A DNA stretch of 14,660 bases from Candidatus Bathyarchaeota archaeon (GTDB lineage Archaea; Thermoproteota; Bathyarchaeia; RBG-16-48-13; GCA-020355125). Below, piece by piece: positions 1 through 8,316 of this stretch (the stretch's first letter is position 1; each line of letters begins with the position of its first letter). Position numbers and translations under genes: made by a program. Under the pieces are notes generated by a model. The model was given only the letters and a program-made list of their open reading frames with translations, ran no database searches and had not been told where the DNA came from. Location: positions 1 through 14,660 of the forward strand of contig DAOVBJ010000004.1 of NCBI GenBank assembly GCA_030670615.1, written 5' to 3'.

Positions 1-1
1 C

Positions 2-40
2 AAGGGGGCTCTTGAGGACGCGGAAGTTGACGAGGTCTGA
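2..40 (+). CDS. Possible C-terminal end of a truncated gene (left edge)
   Basis: An open plus-strand frame enters from the left edge and ends at a TGA at 38-40. It encodes only twelve residues, ending in an acidic tail (EDAEVDEV). This would make the unseen gene convergent with the pyrophosphatase gene, whose stop lies about 70 bases further on. Twelve codons are too few to assign a family or to prove coding. Another plus frame is also open here, to about position 71, but it reads as an Arg/Thr-rich string. Treat this as a placeholder. Confidence 0.22.
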   Translation, partial: KGALEDAEVDEV

Positions 41-108
41 GTCAACGCGGCGTCAGAGAAGGCGTCTCTTCTAAAGGAATGATGCGGTGTGACATGACGT
101 TGAGTTCC

Positions 109-2094
109 TCAGAGAGTGATGAGGGCGTAGGTTATGATCAGGGGCGCAAAGAGGATAGCGATCTGGGACATCACCGTGATCAACGTGTTCAGCGACGGGC
201 CAGCAGTGTCCTTGAACGGGTCACCCACCGTGTCCCCAATCACCGCCGCTTTGTGAGCGTCTGACCCCTTTCCACCAAAGAAGCCTGACGCCACGTATTT
301 CTTGGCGTTGTCCCAGAGGCCCCCCGCGTTCGACATCAGGATAGCCAGTAAAAAGCCGCTGAGATAGCCGGCGAGGGCGTGTATGCCCGCGACGAAGCCG
401 ACGATGAGCGTGGCTCCTATGGAAAAGACGATGAGGGGCATCAACTCCCTGAGGGCGCCTTTCGTTGCGATGTTAATGCAAGCGGCGTAGTTCGGTTTGC
501 TCGTCCCCTCCATGATGCCCGGGATCTCGCGGAATTGCCTGCGAACCTCCGCAATCATCCTGTCGGCGTTCTTCGAGACCGCGTTGATGATCATGGCGGA
601 GAAGACGACCGGGATGGACATACCAATTAAGACACCCATCATCACGAGGGGGTTCATCAAGTCGAAGGTGATGAGCTTTCCCGTTAACGCCTCAACGATT
701 TCTTGATAGGACGCGAGTAACGCCAAGGCGGTCAGGCCCGCGGCGCCGATGGCGAAGCCTTTGGTAATCGCCTTAGTAGTGTTCCCCGCTGCATCGATCT
801 TATCAGTTATTTCGATGACCTCCTCGCCCAGCCCTGACATCTCAGCTATACCCTTGGCATTATCTCCAATGGGGCCATACGCGTCCCCGGCTATAATCGT
901 CCCCGCGATCGCGAGCATGCCTACGGCGCTCATCCCGACGCCGTAGAGGCCGTAAAAGGAGTATGCGACGGCAGATGCGATGCCTATGCCCAGAAGGGCT
1001 GGAAAAACACTCATCAACCCGTAGGAGAATCCGGTCAAGATGGTGATTGCAGCCCCCGCCTGTGCGGCTTCAGCCGTCTTGATCGCGGGAGAGCGATTAA
1101 TGGATGTGAAATAGTCGGAGGTCAAGCCGATGATTATGCCCGCCACTAAACCGGCGATCGTTGCCCCCCAGATCCGGAGGTCGTATCCGAACAAGAGGGT
1201 TGCTCCGAAGGTAAGCAGGCCGAATACCGCGCACGTGATGTAGGTGCTGAGGTTCAGGGTCCATCCGAGGTTCCCACCCCGCCCCAGCCTCACAACGGCG
1301 ATGCCTATTATCGATGAAAGGATGCCCAGACCGGAGAAGACTAGGGGGAGAAACTCAAGGTAGCTCTGTGGTGAAGCGCCACCCAAGATCATGGCAGCCA
1401 TCACGGATGCGATGTACGAGTCAAACAAATCGGCTCCTGAACCCGCGCAGTCGCCAACGTTGTCTCCAACGTTATCAGCGATCACCGCCGGGTTTCGTGG
1501 ATCATCCTCAGGTATACTGAGTTCGACTTTTCCAACGAGGTCAGCAGCAATGTCCGCCGTCTTCGTGTAGATTCCCCCGCCTGCTTTCATGAACAAGGTG
1601 AGAGTGCTTGCGCCAATGCTCATTCCCAGAACCAACTCAGGATCACCGGTCAGACCAGAGATTACGCTTATACCCAGAAGCGCCAAACCGACGACCATCA
1701 AGCCCATCACGGCGCCTCCCCGGAATGCTATGAGAAACGCGTTGATGAGGCCGCTCTTGTTAGCGGCGTGCGCCGTCCTAACATTCGCTCGAACCGCAAC
1801 CTCCATACCGATTACTCCTGCGAGTGCGGAGAGGATAGCACCGAAAACATAGGCCGCACCGATTTTCAGGTTGAGGAACAACGAGAGGACTAAGGTCATG
1901 ACAGCCACGAACACGCCTAAATAACGGTATTCGGTCTTCAAGAAGGCCCGAGAACCCACCTGTATCGCCTCCGCAATCTCCCTCATCTTACCCGTACCAC
2001 TGTCCTTACTGTTAACGTAACGGAAGAGAAGCAAGCCCGAAGCGACGGAAAGTAGAGAAGCAATCGGTGCAATCAACCAAGTCTCAAACGCCAT
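109..2094 (-). CDS. hppA: Membrane-bound proton-pumping inorganic pyrophosphatase, K+-independent type
   Basis: This integral membrane enzyme hydrolyses pyrophosphate and uses the energy to pump H+ across the cytoplasmic membrane. The 661-residue product is full length for the family and is made almost entirely of hydrophobic helices. Visible signatures are DIAADLVGKVE at about 181-191, the acidic substrate stretch with DNVGDNVGDCAG just after it, SNAGGLWDNAKK in the C-terminal half, and GDTVGDPFKDT at 621-631. In the cation-selectivity segment the sequence reads GNTTKAIT. Lys441 and Thr444 sit at the two positions that mark K+-independent enzymes, where K+-dependent ones have Ala. The first catalytic motif has Ala in place of the usual Gly (DVGADLVGK in most members). 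I chose ATG at 2094 because it gives the typical N-terminus MAFETW. A GTG at 2115 is in frame but would add a Cys/Gly-rich leader. The gene appears monocistronic and convergent with whatever lies to the left. Confidence 0.96.
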   Translation of the reverse strand: MAFETWLIAPIASLLSVASGLLLFRYVNSKDSGTGKMREIAEAIQVGSRAFLKTEYRYLGVFVAVMTLVLSLFLNLKIGAAYVFGAILSALAGVIGMEVAVRANVRTAHAANKSGLINAFLIAFRGGAVMGLMVVGLALLGISVISGLTGDPELVLGMSIGASTLTLFMKAGGGIYTKTADIAADLVGKVELSIPEDDPRNPAVIADNVGDNVGDCAGSGADLFDSYIASVMAAMILGGASPQSYLEFLPLVFSGLGILSSIIGIAVVRLGRGGNLGWTLNLSTYITCAVFGLLTFGATLLFGYDLRIWGATIAGLVAGIIIGLTSDYFTSINRSPAIKTAEAAQAGAAITILTGFSYGLMSVFPALLGIGIASAVAYSFYGLYGVGMSAVGMLAIAGTIIAGDAYGPIGDNAKGIAEMSGLGEEVIEITDKIDAAGNTTKAITKGFAIGAAGLTALALLASYQEIVEALTGKLITFDLMNPLVMMGVLIGMSIPVVFSAMIINAVSKNADRMIAEVRRQFREIPGIMEGTSKPNYAACINIATKGALRELMPLIVFSIGATLIVGFVAGIHALAGYLSGFLLAILMSNAGGLWDNAKKYVASGFFGGKGSDAHKAAVIGDTVGDPFKDTAGPSLNTLITVMSQIAILFAPLIITYALITL

Positions 2095-2151
2095 CGTGCC
2101 ACAACCCCCACACACAGTCCACGGAACTCAAATAATAGTGCCCAATAACAC

Positions 2152-2194
2152 CTTCAATGTCATATATAGGTATATGTCTTCAATGTAATATATA
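2152..2194 (-). promoter_or_regulatory. Tandem TATA-like repeats upstream of hppA
   Basis: Two copies of a 17-base element, CTTCAATGTMATATATA on the plus strand, lie at 2152-2168 and 2178-2194. They have one mismatch, and their starts are 26 bases apart. Read on the minus strand, each begins with a TATATAT box. A start site about 25 bases downstream of the nearer box would give a leader of roughly 45 bases to the hppA ATG. They could be two alternative core promoters or a duplicated operator that includes the box. The repeat is directly visible; promoter function is inferred from position. Confidence 0.5.
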
Positions 2195-2210
2195 CAAAGA
2201 GTGAAGGAAT

Positions 2211-2435
2211 CTAACAAAACCGTATTCTATCCGTAAAGAGCTCCAACGTTTCCTTAGCAGAACCCCCAAGAGTCCAACTACACCCTTCACCTCCACAACC
2301 TATGAATCCAAGTCTTGCTGAAAAAGAGTCAATCCAACGACGGAGTGATCTACTTTCTCCATCTTCAGGATACAAGAAAAGGCGAAGAGGGTACACTCGC
2401 ACACTCTGCAGAGAAAGACCATTCAAAGGACACAT
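2211..2435 (-). CDS. Doubtful small ORF, hypothetical protein
   Basis: An ORF of about 74 codons lies in the gap between the divergent hppA and Ca2+ ATPase genes, starting at ATG 2435 (or GTG 2444, three codons earlier). The product has several Cys residues, a cluster reading GCGGEGCSW and no clear membrane segment. I do not recognise it. No ribosome binding site precedes either start. In favour of a gene, the A/T-rich block at 2489-2500 is TATA-like on the minus strand too. It may be a chance frame or a remnant of a larger gene. Confidence 0.25.
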   Translation of the reverse strand: MCPLNGLSLQSVRVYPLRLFLYPEDGESRSLRRWIDSFSARLGFIGCGGEGCSWTLGGSAKETLELFTDRIRFC

Positions 2436-2486
2436 AGACCACACTTACACAGTACGTGGTTGAACCCGTTTTCTGTGAGACTTATC

Positions 2487-2542
2487 AAAACTTTTAAATC
2501 TTTATATCGTCTGTACACTGCAAAAAGTAGCGTGAGGCGGAG
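2487..2542 (+). promoter_or_regulatory. Promoter and ribosome binding site of the Ca2+ ATPase gene
   Basis: An A-rich stretch followed by CTTTTAAATC (2491-2500) and TTTATAT looks like an archaeal BRE/TATA element. A start site about 25 bases downstream, near 2520, would leave a leader of about 30 bases. That leader contains GTGAGGCGGAG (2532-2542), a good purine-rich ribosome binding site 8 bases before the ATG at 2551. The spacing is what makes the call. Confidence 0.55.
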
Positions 2543-2550
2543 TTCGTCAA

Positions 2551-5268
2551 ATGGCATCTCAAAAATCTGATATCTCTTCTATGAGCAATGAGAACTGGCA
2601 TGCAATGAATGTCGAGGAGGTCATGCAAGCCCTCCACACGAGTCGAGGGGGCTTAACTGACGACGAGGTCAAACTCCGCCTGAAAGAGTATGGACCTAAC
2701 AAACTCATCGAAGAAAAGCGGATAACGCCTCTTACCATTTTCCTCAGTCAATTCAAGAGCGTTCTCGTAATCATGCTCATCATATCCGCAGCGATCTCGG
2801 GCCTGCTCGTTGGCGAACGCGTTGATGCTGTGCTCATCACCATGATCGTCATCATGAACGCAATTCTCGGCTTCGTCCAAGAGTATAGGGCGGAGAAGGC
2901 CATTGAAGCCCTGAAAAAGATGATCGCGCAGATGGCTACGGTGATTCGAAATGGAAACGAGGCAATAGTCGACGCCGAGGAACTCGTGCCGGGAGACATC
3001 ATCTTAATGGAAGCTGGTGGACGAGTCCCAGCTGACTCAAGGCTCTTAGAAACAGTCGAATTGAGGACCGATGAAGCTCCTTTAACCGGTGAATCCACTC
3101 CCGTTACGAAGGAGACCAACGTCTTGGAAGAAGCCGTTTCAGTATCGGATAGAAATAACATGGCGTTTATGGGTACAAGCGTGGGGTACGGCCGGGGCAA
3201 GGCGATTGTCGTTAGAACGGGGATGGAGACGGAGTTCGGAAAGATAGCGGGAGCCGTACAGACCATCAAAGAAGAGCAGCCACCCATCAAGAAGAAGGTG
3301 GAGCGACTGGGTCGGCAGTTAGGGCTCGTGGCGATCATGGGCTGCGCCTTGATCGCAGTCGTATACATTGTTCTCGGCCACAACTTAGTTGAAATCCTAA
3401 TGGTCTCGGTCAGCTTGGCTGTGTCAGCGGTCCCTGAGGGACTTCCGGCGGTAATAACGATAACCTTGGCCGTAGGCGCTTCTCGGATGGCTAGAAGCAG
3501 AGCCGTCGTCAGAAAACTGGCGTCCGTCGAAACCTTGGGCAGTACAACCGCTATCTGCTCTGATAAAACGGGCACCCTGACCAAAAACGAGATGACCGTA
3601 CGCAAGATTGTCACCAACGACATGTTAGTCGACGTCACGGGAACCGGATACGAGCCAGTGGGTCGCTTCTTGAGGGACTCCGTGGAAGTAACGCCCCAAG
3701 AAGCGGTGCGCCTTGAGATTGTGTTGCGTATTGCTGCCCTCTGTAATAACGCGGTACTCGAATCCGGTCAAGAGGGATGGCAGATCTTTGGAGATCCCAC
3801 GGAAGGCGCTTTAGTCGTTGCAGCCGCAAAGGCTGGAATCTGGAGGGAAAAAATGGAGGATCAGTATCCCAGGATCGCGGAGTTCCCCTTTGAGTCCTCA
3901 AGGAAACGGATGAGCACCATTCATAAGACGCCGACCGGTGAGACAGTTGCCTATGTCAAGGGAGCGCCTGAGGTAATCGTGGAGCTGTGTACGCGCATCG
4001 ACGAAGAAGGTCATGTAAGAGAGTTACTCGAGAAAGACAGGGAGCGGATACTCCTGACGACGCAGAGCATAGCCGAAGAGGCGCTGCGCGTCTTAGCCAT
4101 GGCGTACAAGGTGTTGCCAGGGGATGTTGACGAGTATGCGTCGAAAGAAATGGAAAGTCAATTAATTTTTGTCGGCCTCGCTGGGATGATCGATCCCCCG
4201 AGGGAGGAGGTCGTTGAAGCCATCAAACTCTGTGGTAAGGCAGGAATCAAGTCATTCATGATTACGGGAGACCATAAGCTGACAGCCGTCGCCGTAGGTA
4301 AAGAGATCGGAATACTGAAAGGCGATGAGGAAACAAAGGTGCTGACCGGCACTGAACTGGATCTTCTGAGTGACGAGGAGCTTGAAGAAATAGTCAACGA
4401 CGTGGTCATCTACGCTCGAACCTCCCCCGTGCACAAGGTGCGCATCGCCCAAGCCCTGAAGAGGAGGGGGCACGTCGTCGCCATGACGGGAGACGGGGTC
4501 AACGACGCGCCCGCCATTAAGGCTGCGGACATTGGTATAGCAATGGGGATAAAGGGCACAGACGTGACTAAGGAGGCTTCCGACATGGTTCTGGCGGACG
4601 ACAACTTTGCGACGATAGTGGGTGCCGTTGAGGAAGGGCGTCATATCTACAATAACATCAGAAAGTTCGTTCGTCTCATGCTTGCCAGCAACTTCGACGA
4701 GATCCTGCAGGTCACGATCGCGGCCCTCATGGGCATACCCTTGCCAATAATACCAGTCCAGATTCTGTGGATAAACCTCGTCACAGACGGGCTGCCTGCA
4801 GCTGCTTTAAGCGTGGACCCAAAGGACCCGGATATCATGTCGCGTCCGCCGAGGAACCCAAAGCATGGTCTCCTGCACGGCATGCTTGGCTTCATCCTGT
4901 TCGTAGCGGTCTTAGACTTCTGCTCGGACTTCATCCCCTTCATGTGGCTCTACTACACCACGGGTGACGTACTTAGGGCGAGAACCATCGCGTTCACCAT
5001 CGTTGTGTTCTTCGAGTTCTACCTGGCATTGAACTGCCGATCAGAGACCAAATCTATACTCAAAATGGGCTGGAAAGGGTTAACCGCCAACAAGCTCTTG
5101 CTGCTTTCCATCGTAGCTGGAATACTGCTCCAAATGGCCATAATATACGTGCCCTTCTTACAACCAATATTCCACACGACCGCGTTGAGCGCCTCTGACA
5201 TGATCCTCGTACTGGTGTGTTCATCCATAGGTATGGCAATCCTTCCGGAGCTCTTCATATTCCAGTGA
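2551..5268 (+). CDS. P2A-type Ca2+-transporting P-type ATPase
   Basis: This ATP-driven cation pump of the cytoplasmic membrane very probably exports Ca2+. Its 905 residues show the full P-type layout. There is an N-terminal cation-ATPase domain (about 12-60), M1-M2, an actuator domain with TGES (179-182) and M3-M4 with PEGLP (295-299). Then come the phosphorylation motif DKTGTLT with Asp338, a nucleotide-binding domain with KGAPE (470-474), MITGDH (570-575), the hinge TGDGVND (646-652) and six C-terminal helices. The calcium ligands of SERCA have counterparts: Glu296 in M4, Asn714 and Glu717 in M5, Asn742/Thr745/Asp746 in M6 and Glu822 in M8. Both Ca2+ sites therefore look intact, unlike plasma-membrane-type pumps that have lost site I. 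I did not find Na+/K+- or H+-pump signatures. It is the only confidently called plus-strand gene in the window. Confidence 0.95.
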   Translation: MASQKSDISSMSNENWHAMNVEEVMQALHTSRGGLTDDEVKLRLKEYGPNKLIEEKRITPLTIFLSQFKSVLVIMLIISAAISGLLVGERVDAVLITMIVIMNAILGFVQEYRAEKAIEALKKMIAQMATVIRNGNEAIVDAEELVPGDIILMEAGGRVPADSRLLETVELRTDEAPLTGESTPVTKETNVLEEAVSVSDRNNMAFMGTSVGYGRGKAIVVRTGMETEFGKIAGAVQTIKEEQPPIKKKVERLGRQLGLVAIMGCALIAVVYIVLGHNLVEILMVSVSLAVSAVPEGLPAVITITLAVGASRMARSRAVVRKLASVETLGSTTAICSDKTGTLTKNEMTVRKIVTNDMLVDVTGTGYEPVGRFLRDSVEVTPQEAVRLEIVLRIAALCNNAVLESGQEGWQIFGDPTEGALVVAAAKAGIWREKMEDQYPRIAEFPFESSRKRMSTIHKTPTGETVAYVKGAPEVIVELCTRIDEEGHVRELLEKDRERILLTTQSIAEEALRVLAMAYKVLPGDVDEYASKEMESQLIFVGLAGMIDPPREEVVEAIKLCGKAGIKSFMITGDHKLTAVAVGKEIGILKGDEETKVLTGTELDLLSDEELEEIVNDVVIYARTSPVHKVRIAQALKRRGHVVAMTGDGVNDAPAIKAADIGIAMGIKGTDVTKEASDMVLADDNFATIVGAVEEGRHIYNNIRKFVRLMLASNFDEILQVTIAALMGIPLPIIPVQILWINLVTDGLPAAALSVDPKDPDIMSRPPRNPKHGLLHGMLGFILFVAVLDFCSDFIPFMWLYYTTGDVLRARTIAFTIVVFFEFYLALNCRSETKSILKMGWKGLTANKLLLLSIVAGILLQMAIIYVPFLQPIFHTTALSASDMILVLVCSSIGMAILPELFIFQ

Positions 5269-5303
5269 CCCTCTTTTCCATACTCTTTTTCTTTCCTTTT
5301 TTC
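5269..5303 (+). terminator. T-tract terminator after the Ca2+ ATPase gene
   Basis: Directly after the TGA stop the plus strand carries three pyrimidine-rich runs of four, five and six consecutive T (about 5273-5302) with no strong stem. This is the usual form of an archaeal intrinsic terminator. It also separates the plus-strand gene from the converging cdv cluster. Confidence 0.6.
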
Positions 5304-5504
5304 ATTACAAACTGGCGGCGGCCAAAGTGCTCACGTAGTAGACGGAGTGCCTGAGCTGAAGTACTGAGAACCGTCGAAGATATCTAAAAAAAGTTCTCTG
5401 GCTCTGCCCTCTTTTCGCGTATGTCGAGGCCTCCAAGTTCATGTTGATGAAGCTAGGTGTAAATCGTGCCTCCTTGTAAAAGACGTACGTAAAAACGATT
5501 ATTC
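5304..5504. other. Intergenic stretch between convergent genes
   Basis: This is about 200 bases between two stop codons. Minus-strand T-runs at about 5386-5392 and 5490-5497 could terminate the cdv operon transcript. A 45-codon minus frame from ATG 5442 to TAA 5305 exists but has no ribosome binding site and no recognisable product. I see no RNA gene. Confidence 0.4.
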
Positions 5505-6635
5505 TTACAGTGCTTTAAATCGTTCGTACCACTTTTCGTAAAGCCCCAGCGTGTTCATGGAAATACTTGGTTTTCTCTCATTGAGAACGGCAAGGAAATC
5601 ACTCATTTGTATGGATCGTAGCGTAGCCTGGAAGTCACTGGTCGCGTGTGATTCAAAGAATTCCCGGACGGCTTTGAGGTGGACGGCTTGGATCAAGTCA
5701 TACAAGTCGCTTGCTGAATATCCGTGGGTACGCTTGGCCAATTCAAGAAAGTCTACGTCGGTTCCCATGTTGATAAGCTTTTTACCATACAGCTTAAGGA
5801 TGTCACGTCGGGATTTCAGGTTTGGAATGGGAATGAAGATTCGCTTTTGAAACCGTCTGAGGAAGGGTCCGTCGAGGCTCCACGGCTTATTGGTTGCGCC
5901 GATGAGGTAAACGTGCAGTTTCTTGTTCTTGTCGGTGATGCCGTCCATCTCCTTCATGAACTGATTCCTCATTCTGACTTCGCCACCCACTTCCTCGGAG
6001 CGAATGCCAATGAGGGAGTCTAACTCATCGATGAAAATAATGGCGGGCTGACCGTTCTCAGACACCAATCTCGCAGTTTCAAAAAGCTGAGACACGTTTC
6101 GTTCAGACTCGCCTAGCCACTTGGACATTATGGAAGCGGCGTCAATACAGTAAAAGGCTGCGTCGATCTCTGTGGCAGTGGCTGCAGCCAGCAAGGTCTT
6201 TCCGCATCCGGGCGGGCCGAAGAGAAGGATGCCTCGTGGCCATCCCAAGGGAAAGAAGTCGGGTCGTTTAAAAGGGTAAATGATGGAGTCGCGTATGGCC
6301 TGTTTGGCGTCGGTAAGGCCGATAACGTCTTTCCAATTTACATTGGGTTTTTCTCGCAAGATCTTGCCATCGTATTTTTGCTCGTTTTTCCATGATTCCG
6401 CTTCATACGCGTATCCCTTGAGCTCTTTAATCCGCTTTTGATATTGTCCAATGTACTCCAGATAGACCTTGTTTTGGTTGGCCTTGGGATACAGAGAGCA
6501 CAGTTTTGTGAGGATTTCGATGGCTCTCTGATATTTTGAGATGGCCATCCCCTTTAACCCTTGTCGGTCGAAGGTGATTGCTTCCGTAGCGGATTTCGTT
6601 GCTAGTTTTTCAAGTTCATTAAGCGCCAGGGACAT
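5505..6635 (-). CDS. cdvC: CdvC, Vps4-family AAA+ ATPase of the ESCRT division machinery
   Basis: CdvC disassembles or remodels ESCRT-III polymers during cell division, using ATP. The 376-residue protein begins with a three-helix MIT domain (about 1-78) that binds tail motifs of ESCRT-III proteins. One AAA+ module follows, with Walker A GPPGCGKT (140-147), pore loop KWLG near 172, Walker B IIFIDELD (199-206, Asp203/Glu204), sensor 1 GATNKPW (246-252) and the arginine pair at 260-261. The C-terminus ends in a Vps4-type helix (YEKWYERFKAL). I chose ATG 6635. The in-frame GTG at 6644 lies inside the ribosome binding site GAGGTGA, which is 5 bases from this ATG, and ATG 6638 would be too close. 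It is the last gene of the cdv cluster. I do not see the beta domain of eukaryotic Vps4 with confidence. Confidence 0.95.
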   Translation of the reverse strand: MSLALNELEKLATKSATEAITFDRQGLKGMAISKYQRAIEILTKLCSLYPKANQNKVYLEYIGQYQKRIKELKGYAYEAESWKNEQKYDGKILREKPNVNWKDVIGLTDAKQAIRDSIIYPFKRPDFFPLGWPRGILLFGPPGCGKTLLAAATATEIDAAFYCIDAASIMSKWLGESERNVSQLFETARLVSENGQPAIIFIDELDSLIGIRSEEVGGEVRMRNQFMKEMDGITDKNKKLHVYLIGATNKPWSLDGPFLRRFQKRIFIPIPNLKSRRDILKLYGKKLINMGTDVDFLELAKRTHGYSASDLYDLIQAVHLKAVREFFESHATSDFQATLRSIQMSDFLAVLNERKPSISMNTLGLYEKWYERFKAL

Positions 6636-6669
6636 CATCTTCACCTCTTTTGAAGGGTATGCTTACACA

Positions 6670-7440
6670 TTATTCTAAGATTATTTTTCCCTCGTTCTTA
6701 AGCCGCAGAATCGCTTTTTCAATGTCTGTTGGGAAGACACCGAGGTAGGATGCGCATTGTACTACGCTCAGCTTTCCATCCTGATCCTTTATGTAGCTGT
6801 AGACTTGCCTTTTCAATAAAGCTCGATCCTGTAGCGGTATTTCCACACCGGTAGCAGTCAGAGCGACGGGAATTCTGGCTTCGTCTTCGACTTCGATGGC
6901 ATGTAGTTCCTGAGGCAACTCAGGAAACTTCTCTCTTATTTCCTCTTCAGCCACCGTGTTTGCCTCTTCAAGGATCGTCTTCACCTCGGGATTTAAGCTT
7001 GTGCTTGTGTACCCAGGGGCAGATGCGTGTACGGATCCCATCTCCATTATACTGCTATTCAGCATCCCGGAGACTTCATCCAGTCTTCCCGTCACGGAAG
7101 GAATTACGCCCTTAAGACGCCCCTTCGTTTCTTGAACAATCCCAAGGATGGGGATAATGGTTCCCACGACGTCGCTTAATTCGCTTATCGTCTGCAGGCG
7201 AATGATCGCCTTTTCCAGAGCTAGTTCACTGCTGAGAAGTAGTTTCGCCAATTTTCTTATTTCAGCGCATTCGTTGGCGTACAGGATCGCCCGATCATAA
7301 CTGTTGTTTAACTGGGCGTCTATACACTTATTGAAGAATTGTGAGTCTCTCCGCTTCAACCCCGTTGAGTTCTGTCGTATTTTGCCCAACGTGGCTTTAA
7401 GGTTATAGATCGCCGTGCTTATGTTCTCTTTAAAAGACAT
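6670..7440 (-). CDS. cdvB: CdvB, ESCRT-III protein with C-terminal winged helix
   Basis: This is a filament-forming ESCRT-III subunit of the archaeal division ring. Residues 1-165 form the charged helical ESCRT-III core, including AILYANECAEIRK near 51-63. Residues 166-205 are a flexible linker with FPELP at 172-176 and RIPVAL at 189-194, possible MIT-binding motifs for CdvC. Residues 207-256 read as a winged helix (RQVYSYIKDQDGKLSV followed by a second helix and KIILE at the end). In Sulfolobus the matching domain binds CdvA, which supports calling this copy CdvB proper. The start ATG 7440 has only an A-rich leader and no strong ribosome binding site. The gene follows cdvA by about 100 bases and precedes cdvC by about 35. 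Confidence 0.92.
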   Translation of the reverse strand: MSFKENISTAIYNLKATLGKIRQNSTGLKRRDSQFFNKCIDAQLNNSYDRAILYANECAEIRKLAKLLLSSELALEKAIIRLQTISELSDVVGTIIPILGIVQETKGRLKGVIPSVTGRLDEVSGMLNSSIMEMGSVHASAPGYTSTSLNPEVKTILEEANTVAEEEIREKFPELPQELHAIEVEDEARIPVALTATGVEIPLQDRALLKRQVYSYIKDQDGKLSVVQCASYLGVFPTDIEKAILRLKNEGKIILE

Positions 7441-7542
7441 TTTTTTCTTTGGAGCGAACCACCCCCTTAGCTTATTGAGGAGGAGGTCATTCTTCTCATT
7501 CCAATTGTCAAGAGCATTGAAGATTTTGTTAACCCCCGAAAA

Positions 7543-8223
7543 CTATAGTCCCGCTTCTTTAATGTGTAAAACAATTGGCGAAGCGCCCTCTCGCTTCACC
7601 TGGGGGGGGGCAGAGGTTTCTGGGGGCATTGAAACCTCTGCCAACGCGTCAATTGTGGCTTCAGCATCATTTTTCTCCGTTAACGCCCGGTTAAGGCTGT
7701 CACGAAGAACATCAGCGATAAGGCTACAGGCGTCTTCATCAACGTATCCGAGGGAACGCTCTAGCTTCGACTTTGCCAACAAAAATTCGAGGTGATCAAC
7801 CGTTGCAGTCAATTCTTCCAACCGCTTTTCAGCGTTTTGAGATAGAAGTTGACGGCGTTGTGTCAAGGAGTGAATCGTCGTTTCATAGTGATTACGTATT
7901 TTGTCGTATGCCTCTTTCACTATTTCGCCAGTGTTATAGAGCTTGTTTAGCACGGATAACTTCTGGAGGATCACACGTAAGTCTTCACTTAGACGAGTGG
8001 CCTTCACGGTCCACGACGTGTTTACGATCATCATCTCGTCGTCGAGAGAGATTTGCGAGCTGGGGCAACTGGAGACTTGACCAGTTTTCTGTTCGATCCA
8101 GATGAGAGGGACACTTCTCGGTGAGCCCACGGAGAACCCGAGGATTCGTCCATAGACTCGACCGTATGAGTCATGAATTACCTCTCCGATGATTGTCTTT
8201 GCTACATCCGTTTTAAGTGACAT
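7543..8223 (-). CDS. cdvA: CdvA, membrane-binding division protein
   Basis: CdvA assembles at the division site on the membrane and recruits CdvB. The 226-residue product has an N-terminal PRC-barrel-like beta domain (about 10-70, with GEVIHDSYGRVYGRILGF), a long charged coiled coil (about 75-195), a Pro-rich linker (198-212) and a short C-terminal segment containing SPIVLHIKEA. This is the position and character of the E3B peptide that adds to the winged helix of CdvB in Sulfolobus. The start is ATG 8223, because GGAGG lies 6 bases upstream. An ATG at 8241 in frame would put that ribosome binding site inside the gene. The domain order and the neighbouring cdvB and cdvC make the call. The residue-level match to known CdvA proteins is not something I could measure. 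Confidence 0.9.
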   Translation of the reverse strand: MSLKTDVAKTIIGEVIHDSYGRVYGRILGFSVGSPRSVPLIWIEQKTGQVSSCPSSQISLDDEMMIVNTSWTVKATRLSEDLRVILQKLSVLNKLYNTGEIVKEAYDKIRNHYETTIHSLTQRRQLLSQNAEKRLEELTATVDHLEFLLAKSKLERSLGYVDEDACSLIADVLRDSLNRALTEKNDAEATIDALAEVSMPPETSAPPQVKREGASPIVLHIKEAGL

Positions 8224-8249
8224 GTAAATCCTCCGGTACATAGATACCT

Positions 8250-8279
8250 AAAAAAGAAGGGGATTCCACGGTTGATCCC
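8250..8279 (-). terminator. Hairpin plus T-run between the ESCRT-III paralog and cdvA
   Basis: On the minus strand GGGAT and ATCCC (arms at 8275-8279 and 8260-8264) can pair around a 10-base loop. CTTCTTTTTT follows at once. This could attenuate transcription from the upstream ESCRT-III gene into cdvA and so set different levels of the subunits. The stem is only 5 bp, so this is tentative. Confidence 0.35.
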
Positions 8280-8316
8280 GCGAATTTGATTCTTTTTCTA
8301 CTCAGCTCTCGGGAAA

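Noticed and set aside
2748..3638. Long minus-strand open frame (about 296 codons) opposite the Ca2+ ATPase gene
   Set aside because: It lies wholly antisense to a gene with every P-type ATPase motif. Its product is Ser/Thr/Ile-rich with no recognisable domain, as expected from a codon shadow.
5305..5442. 45-codon minus frame downstream of cdvC
   Set aside because: No ribosome binding site, no family resemblance, and it spans probable terminator T-runs. It could be a remnant but cannot be supported.
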